A stretch of DNA of 64,000 bases from Stenotrophomonas sp. VV52 (GCF_002893095.1 NZ_PKQQ01000007.1:124001-188000); one strand, 5' to 3'. Shown: positions 17,353 to 25,941, counted from the first letter of the stretch. Notes: a model not told the origin generated them from the letters alone. Numbers and translations: made by a program.

Positions 17353-18152
17353 CAGCTGCGCATCCCGACGCCACGCTTCAGCAACCACAGCGCCAGCGCG
17401 GTCAGTGCCACCACGAAGCCGATCATCAGCGCGTAGGCCACCCACAGCGGCACGTCGCTGGTGCCCAGCAGGCCATAGCGGAACGCGTTGACCATGTAGA
17501 AGATCGGGTTCGCATGGGTGGCCGCCTCGGCCCAGCCCGGCAGCAGCTTCACCGAATAGAACACCCCACCCAGGTAGGTCAGCGGGGTCAGGATGAAGGT
17601 CGGCACGATCGCCACGTCATCGAACTTCTTGGCGTACACCGCGTTGATGAAACCGGCCAGCGAGAAGATCGTCGCGCCCAGCAGCACCGTGGTCAGCGTC
17701 ACCAGCGGGTGCGGAATGCGCACCGGCGTGAAGAACATCGCGATGATCAGCACGATGATGCCCACCATCAGACCGCGCAGCACCGCGCCGGCCACGTAAC
17801 CCCACAGGATCACCCAGTTCGGCATCGGGCTCACCAGCAGCTCTTCCACGTGCCGCCCGAACTTCGCCCCGAAGAACGACGAACTGATGTTGCCGTAGCT
17901 GTTCTGGATCACGCTCATCATCACCAGGCCCGGCACGATGAACTGCATGTAGCTGTAGCCGCCCATCTCGCCCACGCGCGAACCGATCAGCCCGCCGAAG
18001 ATCAGGAAGTACAGCGTCATCGTGATCGCCGGCGGCACCAGGGTCTGGCCCCAGATGCGCAGGATGCGCGCTACTTCGCGGCGCACGATCGTCATCAGCG
18101 CGATCCGGTTGCGCTGGCCGTCGGTCAGGACCGGGGTCGGGGTGCTGCTCAT
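17352..18152 (-). CDS. yadH: ABC-2 type transporter permease YadH
   Basis: 266 residues with six hydrophobic segments typical of ABC-2 exporters and the YadH-like opening RIWGQTLVPPAITMTLYFL. It forms the membrane channel for YadG, encoded immediately upstream with a four-base ATGA overlap. The pair probably exports a lipid-linked or small hydrophobic substrate; this is not established. Downstream it abuts the PanE-like gene at a TGATG junction. Confidence 0.88.
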   Translation of the reverse strand: MSSTPTPVLTDGQRNRIALMTIVRREVARILRIWGQTLVPPAITMTLYFLIFGGLIGSRVGEMGGYSYMQFIVPGLVMMSVIQNSYGNISSSFFGAKFGRHVEELLVSPMPNWVILWGYVAGAVLRGLMVGIIVLIIAMFFTPVRIPHPLVTLTTVLLGATIFSLAGFINAVYAKKFDDVAIVPTFILTPLTYLGGVFYSVKLLPGWAEAATHANPIFYMVNAFRYGLLGTSDVPLWVAYALMIGFVVALTALALWLLKRGVGMRS

Positions 18153-19108
18153 GCCGCGTTCTCCTGGTTGCCGGTGAGCCGCACGAACAGCTCCTCCAGC
18201 CGGTTGCTCTTGGTCCGCATCGAACGCACCCGGATCCCCGACGCGTTCAGCGCCGCGAACACCCGGTTCAGGTCCATCGCGCGCGGCATGTCCACGTCCA
18301 GCGTGTGCCCGTCGATGGCCGTGATCGTGGTGCCCTCGATCACCGGCAGCTGCGCCGGCAGCTCACCGTCGATATCGAACAGGAAGCCTTCCACGTCCAG
18401 CTTGGCCAGCAGTTCGCGCATCGGGCCCTGGGTGACGATCTGGCCGTGGTTGATGATCGCCAGGTTGCGGCACAGGTGCTCGGCTTCTTCCAGGTAATGC
18501 GTGGTCAGGATGATCGTCGTCCCGGCCGCGTTGATCTCCTTCAGCACCCGCCACATGTCGCGGCGGATCTCGATGTCCACGCCCGCGGTGGGTTCGTCCA
18601 GGATCAGCAGCCGCGGCCGGGTCATCATCGCGCGGGCAATCATCAGCCGGCGCTTCATGCCGCCCGACAAGGTGCGGCTCATCACCTGCGCCTTCTCCCA
18701 CAGGTGGGCACGCTTGAGCTCCACTTCGGCCATCTGCTCGGCCTCCGCGCGCGCCACCCCGTAGAACCCGGCGTAGTTCACCAGGATGTCGAAGGGCTTC
18801 TCGAACAGGTTGAAGTTGATTTCCTGCGGCACCAGCCCGATCAGGCGCATGGTGGCACTGCGGCTGCGCACCAGGTCGCTGCCGAACACCTCCACCTGGC
18901 CTTCACTCAGGTTCACCAGCGAGCTGATGATGCCGATCAGGGTGGACTTGCCGGCCCCGTTCGGGCCCAGCAGCGCGAAGAAGTCACCCGGGGCAACGTC
19001 CAGCGAAACGCCTTTCAGCGCCTGGGTGCCGTTGTCATAGGTCTTGCGGAGGTCGCGCACCCGCAGGGCGGGGGCGGTACTGGTCGCGGGGGGATTCTGG
19101 GATGCCAA
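18149..19108 (-). CDS. yadG: ABC transporter ATP-binding protein YadG
   Basis: 319 residues. Walker A LLGPNGAGKSTLIGIISSL, signature LSGGMKRRLMIARA, Walker B LLILDEPTAGVD and the switch His in ILTTHYLEEAEHL are all intact, and the sequence tracks E. coli YadG closely. The predicted start is a TTG at 19108 preceded by GAAGG; no in-frame ATG lies near, so the exact start is less certain. A TATAAT-like box on the minus strand (19162-19167) could be its promoter. It is divergent from the flavoprotein at 19215. Confidence 0.9.
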   Translation of the reverse strand: MASQNPPATSTAPALRVRDLRKTYDNGTQALKGVSLDVAPGDFFALLGPNGAGKSTLIGIISSLVNLSEGQVEVFGSDLVRSRSATMRLIGLVPQEINFNLFEKPFDILVNYAGFYGVARAEAEQMAEVELKRAHLWEKAQVMSRTLSGGMKRRLMIARAMMTRPRLLILDEPTAGVDIEIRRDMWRVLKEINAAGTTIILTTHYLEEAEHLCRNLAIINHGQIVTQGPMRELLAKLDVEGFLFDIDGELPAQLPVIEGTTITAIDGHTLDVDMPRAMDLNRVFAALNASGIRVRSMRTKSNRLEELFVRLTGNQENAA

Positions 19109-19214
19109 GCTCTTGCCTTCGCGCCCAAGGGTCGGCGCTGGATAGGGGCGGGGGAGCGGCTATTATAGAAGGCCTCAGGGGTTTTGCCCCGGCTACACAC
19201 TGTTTCCCAAATTC

Positions 19215-19964
19215 GTGCCTGTTCAATTCCCCCTCAAGCTGATCGACCGGCGCATGCTGGCCCCCACCGTCGGCCATTACCAGTTCCTGCGTGATGACGG
19301 CCAACCGCTGGATTTCCAGCCCGGCCAGTTCATCCAGGTCCATTTCGAGTACGCCGACGGCACCGCCACCAAGCGCAGCTACTCGCTGGCCACCATCCAC
19401 GACCACGCCCTGGCACCGGGCGAAGCCGTTGATATTGCAGTCAGTTTCGTGCCTGGCGGCGCTGCCACGGCCCTGTTCGAGGGCCTGGACCTGGGCGGCC
19501 ACGTGACCGCCAGCGGACCGTTCGGCCGGTTCTGCCTGATGCCCGGCGACCACAACGCCCGCTACCTGCTGATCGCCACCGGCACCGGGGTCACCCCGTA
19601 CCGTTCCATGCTGCCGCTGCTGGCCACCGCCATGGCCGAGCGCGGGGTCGAGGTGGTGCTGCTGCAGGGGGCCCGCACCCCCGAAGAGCTGCTCTACAGC
19701 GACGACTTCTACGCCTTCGCCGCCGCCCACCCGGGCTTCCGCTACGTCCCGTGCCTGTCCCGCGAGCTGCCGGAAGACCCGCACCCGGACGTGCGTCACG
19801 GCTACGTGCAGCAGCACCTGGCCGAATTCGCCCCCAACCCGGCCACCGACATCGCCTACCTGTGCGGCAACCCGGACATGGTCGACGCCACCTTCGAGAT
19901 CCTGAAGGACGCCGGCCTGCCCACCCCCCAGGTGCGCCGCGAAAAGTACGTCAGCAGCAAGTAG
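19215..19964 (+). CDS. Ferredoxin/flavodoxin-NAD(P)+ reductase-family flavoprotein
   Basis: 249 residues. The FAD contact is TKRSYSLATIHD (RxYS motif), the NAD(P) site opens with LIATGTGVTPYRSMLPLL and a C-terminal CGNPDMVDATFEILKDAG closes the ferredoxin-reductase fold. There is no iron-sulfur domain. The start is a GTG at 19215. It is divergent from yadG, with no obvious electron-transfer partner nearby. The TAG stop overlaps the GTAG of a palindrome at 19961. Confidence 0.85.
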   Translation: MPVQFPLKLIDRRMLAPTVGHYQFLRDDGQPLDFQPGQFIQVHFEYADGTATKRSYSLATIHDHALAPGEAVDIAVSFVPGGAATALFEGLDLGGHVTASGPFGRFCLMPGDHNARYLLIATGTGVTPYRSMLPLLATAMAERGVEVVLLQGARTPEELLYSDDFYAFAAAHPGFRYVPCLSRELPEDPHPDVRHGYVQQHLAEFAPNPATDIAYLCGNPDMVDATFEILKDAGLPTPQVRREKYVSSK

Positions 19965-20030
19965 CGCCGGGCTCTGCCCGGCGGGGGCTCCCGCGCCCCC
20001 GCAACCGGTAGTGCCGGCCGCCGGCCGGCA
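19961..20030 (+). repeat. Two SMAG-type units in tandem with a GC-rich hairpin between
   Basis: GTAGCGCCGGGCTCTGCCCG begins at 19961 and GTAGTGCCGGCCGCCGGCCG at 20008, in the same orientation. Between them GCGGGGGC and GCCCCCGC form a hairpin that may end transcription of the flavoprotein gene. Confidence 0.75.
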
Positions 20031-20385
20031 ACCTCATGAAGGCCAAAAACCTCGGCAGAGCAGCAGCACTGTAGAGTTTCCTGCTCATAGCGTCACTTCT
20101 CGCAACTGAGAGTTCTCCGAATCACTGGATAGCGCGCCTATCCATCACGAACTCAGTTCTCAATTCTGCAATTCAGGCCATCTATCGCAAGGCTCAATGC
20201 GGGCAAAAACGCCACAGGGTAGAGGTCGTCAATGAAACTGCGCAAATCGATAGACAAAATCTAATTGTCTTGTTGCGAACCAGCGCGCACGGTGAACCTC
20301 GGAGCGCAAAACTCTTGAGCATGCTGGATGTGGGCTCCGATCCCCTCGCCATTCCGTCGAGGACTACAACCATTGGAGGTCAACC
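20031..20385. other. 355-base non-coding leader region of the symE patch
   Basis: No convincing gene. Base composition is visibly more AT-rich than the surroundings. It holds a large nested inverted repeat (20104-20158), an AT-rich stretch near 20245-20270 (AAAATCTAATTGTCTTGTTG) that could carry a promoter, and the GGAGGT ribosome site of symE at 20375-20380. A LexA box and an antisense SymR promoter were sought and not found with confidence. Confidence 0.5.
20104..20158. repeat. Nested inverted repeat upstream of symE
   Basis: The outer arms AACTGAGAGTTC (20104-20115) and GAACTCAGTT (20149-20158) pair apart from a two-base bulge, and the inner arms GGATAG/CTATCC (20127-20143) surround CGCGC. 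It could fold as a two-tier RNA stem or be a protein-binding or former attachment site. Confidence 0.6.
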
Positions 20386-20619
20386 GTGCAAAAGCAGATT
20401 CCGGTCTTGAAGATCCAAGGCCAATGGCTGCGTGAGATCGGCTTCACCGCAGGGTCGAAACTGAAGATCGAAGCCAGGAAAGGCGTCATCACCATCAAGG
20501 TGGATCCGCCTGTGAAGTTTCCACTCGCCACGGGTCGTCCTGGGGTGACCTACCACCCGATGTCCCGGATCTCCCCAACAAAGTACTTCTACGCGAAGGT
20601 GGAAGCAGAAACGCACTGA
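20386..20619 (+). CDS. symE: SymE-family type I toxin
   Basis: 77 residues. The segment LKIQGQWLREIGFTAGSKL is the conserved SymE core (AbrB/SpoVT-like fold), followed by the strand VITIKVDPP. In E. coli SymE is an SOS-induced nucleic-acid-associated toxin controlled by the antisense RNA SymR. The start is a GTG at 20386 behind GGAGGT. No LexA box is apparent, so regulation may differ. A 9-bp terminator hairpin follows. It converges with the ATPase gene and marks an accessory patch. Confidence 0.8.
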   Translation: MQKQIPVLKIQGQWLREIGFTAGSKLKIEARKGVITIKVDPPVKFPLATGRPGVTYHPMSRISPTKYFYAKVEAETH

Positions 20620-20647
20620 GGGGGTCTGGCCCCTGCGAATGCCAACC

Positions 20648-20676
20648 AATGCCCGCCATGTGCGGGCATTCTTACT
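20648..20676. terminator. Terminator between symE and the ATPase gene
   Basis: AATGCCCGC (20648-20656), loop CATGT, GCGGGCATT (20662-20670), followed by CTTACTTT. The symmetric stem could end both convergent transcripts. Confidence 0.75.
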
Positions 20677-20677
20677 T

Positions 20678-21793
20678 TCATCGCGCCACACTTGGCCCGC
20701 TTGCGAGATAGGTGGCCAGTGCACGATCCTCGATCTCGTACTCGCCCTTGACCCCCTTGGGTGCGAGCACCAAGGCCTTCACAAGTCGGGCCACGGCGGT
20801 CTGAATGCGTTGCGGGTTGTACGAGGTATTGTCGTCAAGTCGCTCAGTCGCCAGAGCGCTGAACTCGCTGCCAAAAAGGCTTTCCGATTGCCGGGTTGCC
20901 AGATGCTCCAGGATGAACCTGTCTACTGGCTTCAGCATCAGCCACTGCTCGCGCAATCCTGTTTCGCCTATCTCGTCCTGCCACCTGCGCAGGCCCTCCC
21001 ATGGGTCGGACGTTATGCCCACCACCATGTGCAGGATGATCTGATTGAGGTAGAGCGGTACGTGCGCAATGCGCTCGAAGACGTTTCCCAACTCCGCCTC
21101 GTCAACGCTCCGTCCCGTCATCTTCTGAAAGATGAAAGCACGGTTCTGCACGAAGTCTTCGTCCAGCTCGGGAAGCGGCAAAGACAGTGCGGCATCGAAG
21201 AGGGGGGCTTTTCGCTTGCGGAACATTGCATTGAGTGCTTCGCGAGAAGAGCCGGTAAAAAACAACTTCAACCTGGGTTGAAGTTCCAGCATCGAGGCGC
21301 GGAAGGCAGCGATGAAATCTTCGTGCATGCCGTTGGCGAGCGTCTGGAACTCATCCAGGATGAGCAGGACAGGTTGATCATTGGCATACGCCAAACTGCG
21401 CATCGCGTTCCTCAGCCTGCCCTGCAAGTCCAGCTCACCAGTGTTTGGCAGCCACTCCGCATGGACACCTGATCCTCCGTAGCCCGCCTTTGCGGTCAAC
21501 TTGTCAGGCTTGATCGCCCGCGCCAGGAGCCCCTTGGGCCGCACGGCAGCCTCCAGTTCCTGGACCAGCGCCACCTCTGGGTGGTCGCGCCTGACCCACA
21601 GGTCGATGTAGCACGCCCGCCAACCCCATGCCTCTGCAGCTGGAACAAGGTCATTCTTCACGAAAAGCGTTTTGCCCATGCGCCGTGCAGCGAACATGGT
21701 GATTGCATGTGTCAGCCCTGAGCCAAGCGCCTGGTGAACCGTCTGGACCAACTGTTCTCGGGGAAAATAGTGGATGTCCGCAAGCGTGTTCAT
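20678..21793 (-). CDS. Archaeal/STAND-type AAA ATPase with C-terminal winged helix
   Basis: 371 residues. The P-loop AARRMGKT (35-42) lacks the usual first glycine, typical of the archaeal-ATPase branch of STAND proteins; Walker B is VLLILDEF (142-149), and a sensor-like LFFTGSSREALN follows. The C-terminal third (PVDRFILEHLATRQSE to YEIEDRALATYL) reads as a winged helix of the kind found in this family. Its role is unknown; relatives act as switch ATPases, sometimes in mobile or defence contexts. ATG 21793 has no Shine-Dalgarno and is embedded in a repeat-rich control region. Confidence 0.8.
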   Translation of the reverse strand: MNTLADIHYFPREQLVQTVHQALGSGLTHAITMFAARRMGKTLFVKNDLVPAAEAWGWRACYIDLWVRRDHPEVALVQELEAAVRPKGLLARAIKPDKLTAKAGYGGSGVHAEWLPNTGELDLQGRLRNAMRSLAYANDQPVLLILDEFQTLANGMHEDFIAAFRASMLELQPRLKLFFTGSSREALNAMFRKRKAPLFDAALSLPLPELDEDFVQNRAFIFQKMTGRSVDEAELGNVFERIAHVPLYLNQIILHMVVGITSDPWEGLRRWQDEIGETGLREQWLMLKPVDRFILEHLATRQSESLFGSEFSALATERLDDNTSYNPQRIQTAVARLVKALVLAPKGVKGEYEIEDRALATYLASGPSVAR

Positions 21794-21849
21794 TATGGGG
21801 ATTTATGCCAATCGCCATAATTATGGGCGATGCCATAATATGCCATAAA
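21793..21849 (-). promoter_or_regulatory. Cluster of TTATGGS half-sites upstream of the ATPase gene
   Basis: Read on the minus strand, TTATGGC occurs three times (two copies exactly 10 bases apart, then one in a near-perfect palindrome ATCGCCCATAATTATGGCGAT with a one-base offset), and three inverted copies (CCATAA/GCATAA) follow, the last ending at the start codon. A -10-like TATTAT lies among them. This is best explained as a multi-site operator, perhaps for the ATPase's own winged helix. Confidence 0.6.
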
Positions 21850-21924
21850 TGGACCCGGCAAGCTGTGACGGCGTGCCCGAAACCATTGGGCCACAAGCGT
21901 CACGGCCAATCAGGGGTGGACTGC

Positions 21925-22453
21925 TCAGCTACGAGCGGCCTGATAGGTGCTCGCGCCACGAACCAACGAGAACCCCGTCACCTCGTTCTCTGCGTTGCGG
22001 GTGACGTTCAACACCATGTCCTGATCGGTAGTGAAGAACGCTGTTGGAGACTGAGCATGCAGCTCCATGCGCGCTGCGCCGAACAGATCGCTCTGCAGAT
22101 ACAGGCGCTCGCCTTCCGCACTGATCACTACTGGCGTGTCCATCAGTCGATAGGTGCCTGCAATCTGCTGGTTGTTCGTCGCGTCGCCGGCATTGGCCAC
22201 TTTCTCGGTCACCTTGAACTCCGGCCAGCCGTACTCGGCGGAAATGCTGCGGTTCCCCATCGGCGTTGACCACACCGTAAGCACGCGCCCACTCGACGCG
22301 GCCGTTCTCGATCAGCGCGATGCTCACAGCCGGGACCTTGTGGAAGGTCATGCGCTCGCGCAGGTCCATCTTTCCGCTGCCGCCTCCCCTGATCACCACC
22401 GGCAGGCGCGGGAGCCCAGGTCTTCGGTCACATCCGCCGCGACCCGACGTCAT
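21925..22453 (-). pseudogene. Remnant of a secreted serine hydrolase (beta-lactamase class C family)
   Basis: Two pieces lie in different frames. The first (about 22429-22300) encodes DLRERMTFHKVPAVSIALIE and NGRVEWARAYGVV, the strand just before the SxxK site of class C-like serine hydrolases. The second (22284-21925) encodes the C-terminal domain of the same family, from EYGWPEFKVTEKVANAG to the stop. The catalytic core between them, including SxxK and YxN, is missing, and no signal peptide remains. A deletion plus frameshift explains this. Confidence 0.75.
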
Positions 22454-22490
22454 GGCATGCTGAGCCCCTTCAACCAAGGACGTGATCGAA

Positions 22491-24002
22491 ATGCGACTTT
22501 CCCGCCGTCCCCTGGCCGCCAGCGCAGCCGTGCTGCTGCTGGCTGCCTGCCAGGCCACCCCGGAAGCGCCCCCGCAAGGGGCGGCGCGTCAGTACGGAAC
22601 ACTGACGTTCAAGCCCTGCACCCTGACCAGCGCCCGGGCCAGCAGCAACGTGGAAGCCGAATGCACCACGCTGCAGGTGGCGGAGAACCCGGCCGCGCCG
22701 GACGGCCGGAGGATCGACCTCAACATCGCGCTGCTGGACACCGAGAACGAAGGAGAGGAAAAGCAGGACCCTGTGTTCTTCCTGGCCGGCGGCCCGGGCC
22801 AGTCGGCCACCGAGGTGGCGGCCATCATCAACCAGTCGCTGCGTGAGGTCCGCAAGAAGCGCGACATCATCCTGGTCGACCAGCGTGGCACCGGCAAGTC
22901 CAACCCGCTCAGCTGCGTCGACGCCGACGGCAAGGCGCTGGCGTTCGACGAGAACGCGGACCCCACGCCCGAGGTAATGGCTGAGTACGCCAAGCGCTGC
23001 GCGGCGGCGCTGGTGGACCGGGCCGACACCCGCTTCTACACCACCACCGAAGCCATCGGCGACCTGGATGCTGTCCGCGCCGCGCTCGGCGTAAACAAAG
23101 TCAACCTGGTCGGCGGTTCCTACGGCACCCGCGTGGCCCAGCAGTACGCCGCGCGCTTTCCGCAGCACACCCGGGCGGTAGTGATCGACGGCGTGGCTCC
23201 GAATGACCTGGCGGTGGGCGGCGACTTCGCCAACACCTTCGAGTCCGCGATCGAGCTGCAGTCGGCCCAGTGCCGGAAGGACGCGGCCTGCGCCAAGCGT
23301 TTCCCGGTGGACACCCACACCCAGCTGCGCAACGTGATCTCCACGCTGGCCAAGGCCCCGGTGGAGGTCGAGTATCGCGACCCGGGCACCGCCGCGGTCC
23401 GGCGTGACCCGATCAGCTCCAACACCGTGATCAACCTGGCCTTCATGTTCTCGTACATGCCGGAGTCGGCCTCGCTGCTGCCGGTGGTGCTGGATGAAGC
23501 CGCCCAAGGCCGCTATGCACCGCTGATGTCGCTCAACAGCCTGGCCACCCGCAACATGGCCGGGCAGATGAACCAGGGCATGCAGTGGTCGGTGATCTGC
23601 GCCGAAGACGCCGATCGTTACGTGGAATCGCCTGCCGGCGACCGCATCCTCGGTCCGGAGGTGGCGCGCATGTTCTTTGCCGCCTGCCCGGCCTGGAACG
23701 TGGGCACGCGCCCGAAGGACTTCACCGCTCCGCTGAGCACCGACGTGCCGGTGCTGCTGCTGTCCGGCGAGTTCGACCCGGTCACCCCGCCGCGCTACGC
23801 CGAACAGGTGCTCAAGCACCTGCCCAACGGCCGCCACATCGTGGCCAAGGGGCAGGGCCACGGCACCCTCGGTGCCGGCTGCATGCCGCGCCTGCTGGCG
23901 CAGTTCATGGACACGGCCAACGCCAAAACGCTCGATGCCGCCTGCCTGGATACCCTCGCGCCGGTACCGGCCTTCACCTCGTTCAACGGATGGGCACCAT
24001 GA
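22491..24002 (+). CDS. Lipoprotein S33-family peptidase (alpha/beta hydrolase with TAP-like C-terminus)
   Basis: 503 residues from ATG 22491. A lipoprotein signal peptide with lipobox LLAAC (Cys near 20) targets it to the envelope. The hydrolase features are the oxyanion region FFLAGGPGQSATE, QRGTGKSNPL, nucleophile elbow GGSYGTRVAQQ, acid region SGEFDPVTPP and the His in GQGHGTLGAG, the order seen in tripeptidyl or prolyl aminopeptidases of the S33/TAP group. Its stop overlaps the next start (ATGA), so it is translationally coupled to an ABC exporter. Confidence 0.87.
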   Translation: MRLSRRPLAASAAVLLLAACQATPEAPPQGAARQYGTLTFKPCTLTSARASSNVEAECTTLQVAENPAAPDGRRIDLNIALLDTENEGEEKQDPVFFLAGGPGQSATEVAAIINQSLREVRKKRDIILVDQRGTGKSNPLSCVDADGKALAFDENADPTPEVMAEYAKRCAAALVDRADTRFYTTTEAIGDLDAVRAALGVNKVNLVGGSYGTRVAQQYAARFPQHTRAVVIDGVAPNDLAVGGDFANTFESAIELQSAQCRKDAACAKRFPVDTHTQLRNVISTLAKAPVEVEYRDPGTAAVRRDPISSNTVINLAFMFSYMPESASLLPVVLDEAAQGRYAPLMSLNSLATRNMAGQMNQGMQWSVICAEDADRYVESPAGDRILGPEVARMFFAACPAWNVGTRPKDFTAPLSTDVPVLLLSGEFDPVTPPRYAEQVLKHLPNGRHIVAKGQGHGTLGAGCMPRLLAQFMDTANAKTLDAACLDTLAPVPAFTSFNGWAP

Positions 24003-24745
24003 TCGTCGCCGAGAACCTGCATAAAGCGTTCAAGACCAAGACCGGCCTGATCAAGGCGGTGGAGAACGTCGGCTTCCAGGCCGAGGACGGCCGCATCACC
24101 GGCCTGCTCGGCCCGAATGGCGCCGGCAAGACCACCACCATGCGCATGCTCTACACCCTGATGACGCCCGACCAGGGCCGGGTGCTGGTGGACGGCCTGG
24201 ACGCGTCCACCCAGGCGGTGGAAGTACGTCGTCGCCTGGGCGTGCTGCCGGATGCGCGCGGCGTGTACAAGCGGCTGACCGCGCGCGAGAACATCGCCTA
24301 CTTCGGTGAGCTGCATGGCATGAGCGCGGCGCAGATCCGCGAGCGCACCAAGGTGCTTTCCAAGGCGCTGGACATGGAAGACATCCTCGACCGCCAGACC
24401 GACGGCTTCTCGCAGGGGCAGCGCACCAAGACCGCCATCGCGCGGGCGCTGGTGCATGACCCGCGCAACGTGATTCTGGACGAGCCGACCAACGGCCTGG
24501 ACGTGATGACCACCCGCGCCCTGCGCGGATTCCTGCGCGAGCTGCGCGACGAAGGCCGCTGCGTGATCTTCTCCAGCCACATCATGCAGGAGGTGGCCGC
24601 GCTGTGCGACACCATCGTGGTCATCGCCAAGGGCACGGTGATGGCGGCCGGCACCGCCGACGAACTGCGCGCGCAGACCGGTGAAGCGAACCTGGAAGAC
24701 GCCTTCGTGAAGGCGATCGGCAATGAAGAAGGACTGCACGCATGA
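23999..24745 (+). CDS. ABC exporter ATP-binding protein (NatA-like)
   Basis: 248 residues. Walker A LLGPNGAGKTTTMRML, a signature variant FSQGQRTKTAIARAL, Walker B VILDEPTNGLDV and switch His in FSSHIMQEV are present; FSQGQ instead of LSGGQ is typical of NatA-type sodium or peptide exporters. The start ATG 23999 overlaps the peptidase stop, and its own stop overlaps the permease start. It powers the permease encoded next; the cargo is unknown. Confidence 0.9.
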   Translation: MIVAENLHKAFKTKTGLIKAVENVGFQAEDGRITGLLGPNGAGKTTTMRMLYTLMTPDQGRVLVDGLDASTQAVEVRRRLGVLPDARGVYKRLTARENIAYFGELHGMSAAQIRERTKVLSKALDMEDILDRQTDGFSQGQRTKTAIARALVHDPRNVILDEPTNGLDVMTTRALRGFLRELRDEGRCVIFSSHIMQEVAALCDTIVVIAKGTVMAAGTADELRAQTGEANLEDAFVKAIGNEEGLHA

Positions 24746-25926
24746 GCGCGTTTGCCACGTTGTTGACCGTAATGCGCAAGGAACTGCGCGACCTCTCGCG
24801 TGATCGCCGTACCCTGGCGCTCACCCTGCTGCTCGGGCCACTGCTGTACCCGGTGCTGTTCCTGGGCATGGGCAAGCTGGCCGAAAGCCGGGTCAAGACC
24901 CAGATCGACAAGCCGCTGGATATCCCCACCATCGGCCGCGAGAACGCCCCCAACCTGGTCCGCTTTCTCGCCTCGCAGGGGCTCAACGCGGTCGACCCGC
25001 CGAAGGACCTGACCGCCGAGATCCGCGACCAGAAGATCGACATCGCGCTGCGCATCAGCCCGGACTTCGGCAAGGACTGGGCCGAAGGCCGCCCGGCACT
25101 GGTGGAGATCGTGCAGGACAGCACCCGCCGCGACGCCGACATCCCGACCGCCCGCCTGAAGGCCGCGCTCAGCGGCTACAGCCAGCAGGTCGGTTCACTG
25201 CGGCTGCTGGCGCGCGGTATCGACGCCCAGGTGGCGCGTCCGCTGGACGTGGCTACCCAGGACCTGGCCACGGTCGAGGCCAAGCGTGGGGTGATGCTGT
25301 CGATGCTGATGCCGATCCTGCTCACCATCACCTCGTTCCTGGGGGGTGCCTACCTGGTGATGGATACCACCGCCGGCGAGCGTGAGCGGCAGTCGCTGGA
25401 GCCGCTGCTGGCCACCCCGGCCAAACGCGGTGCCATCGTCAGCGGCAAGATCGCGGCGGCCTGCGTGGTGGGCGTGGTCTCGCTGCTGCTGACGCTGGCC
25501 GCGTTCAAGCTCAGCGCGCAATTGTCCACCGGCGCGGCCGCGCGGCAGCTCAACATGGGCCTGCTGTCCATGCTGCAGATGCTGTTCGTGATGATGCCGA
25601 TCCTGTTCATCGGCACCTCGCTGCTGACCTTCCTCTCGGCCGCGGCCAAGAGCATGAAGGAAGCGCAGAGCCACATGACCTGGCTGATGCTGCTGCCGAT
25701 GCTGCCGGGCTATGCCCTGATGGTGTACCCGGTGAAGAGCGAGCTGTGGCAGCTGGCGGTGCCGTTCCTGGCGCAGAACCAGATGCTGCTGAAGATCATC
25801 CGCCACGAGCCGATCAGCGCGCAGATGTGGGGTGTGTACCTGGCGGCCGGCTTCGGCCTGGCGGCGCTGCTGTGGTTCGCGGCGGTACGCCGTTACCACC
25901 AGGAGCGCCTGGCGATCTCAGGCTGA
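24742..25926 (+). CDS. ABC exporter permease (NatB-like)
   Basis: 394 residues. One N-terminal membrane helix (LALTLLLGPLLYPVLFLGM) is followed by a large extracytoplasmic domain (about 45-175) and then five or six helices, including the NatB/ABC-2 signature GERERQSLEPLLATPAKRG. It partners the NatA-like ATPase with a four-base overlap. A strong intrinsic terminator follows, so the peptidase-NatA-NatB unit ends here. Confidence 0.88.
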   Translation: MSAFATLLTVMRKELRDLSRDRRTLALTLLLGPLLYPVLFLGMGKLAESRVKTQIDKPLDIPTIGRENAPNLVRFLASQGLNAVDPPKDLTAEIRDQKIDIALRISPDFGKDWAEGRPALVEIVQDSTRRDADIPTARLKAALSGYSQQVGSLRLLARGIDAQVARPLDVATQDLATVEAKRGVMLSMLMPILLTITSFLGGAYLVMDTTAGERERQSLEPLLATPAKRGAIVSGKIAAACVVGVVSLLLTLAAFKLSAQLSTGAAARQLNMGLLSMLQMLFVMMPILFIGTSLLTFLSAAAKSMKEAQSHMTWLMLLPMLPGYALMVYPVKSELWQLAVPFLAQNQMLLKIIRHEPISAQMWGVYLAAGFGLAALLWFAAVRRYHQERLAISG

Positions 25927-25941
25927 CGGTACCGACCAACA

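Noticed and set aside
20200-20390. LexA box and antisense SymR promoter near symE
   Set aside because: No SOS-type palindrome and no minus-strand -35/-10 pair with good spacing could be found, so neither is claimed.
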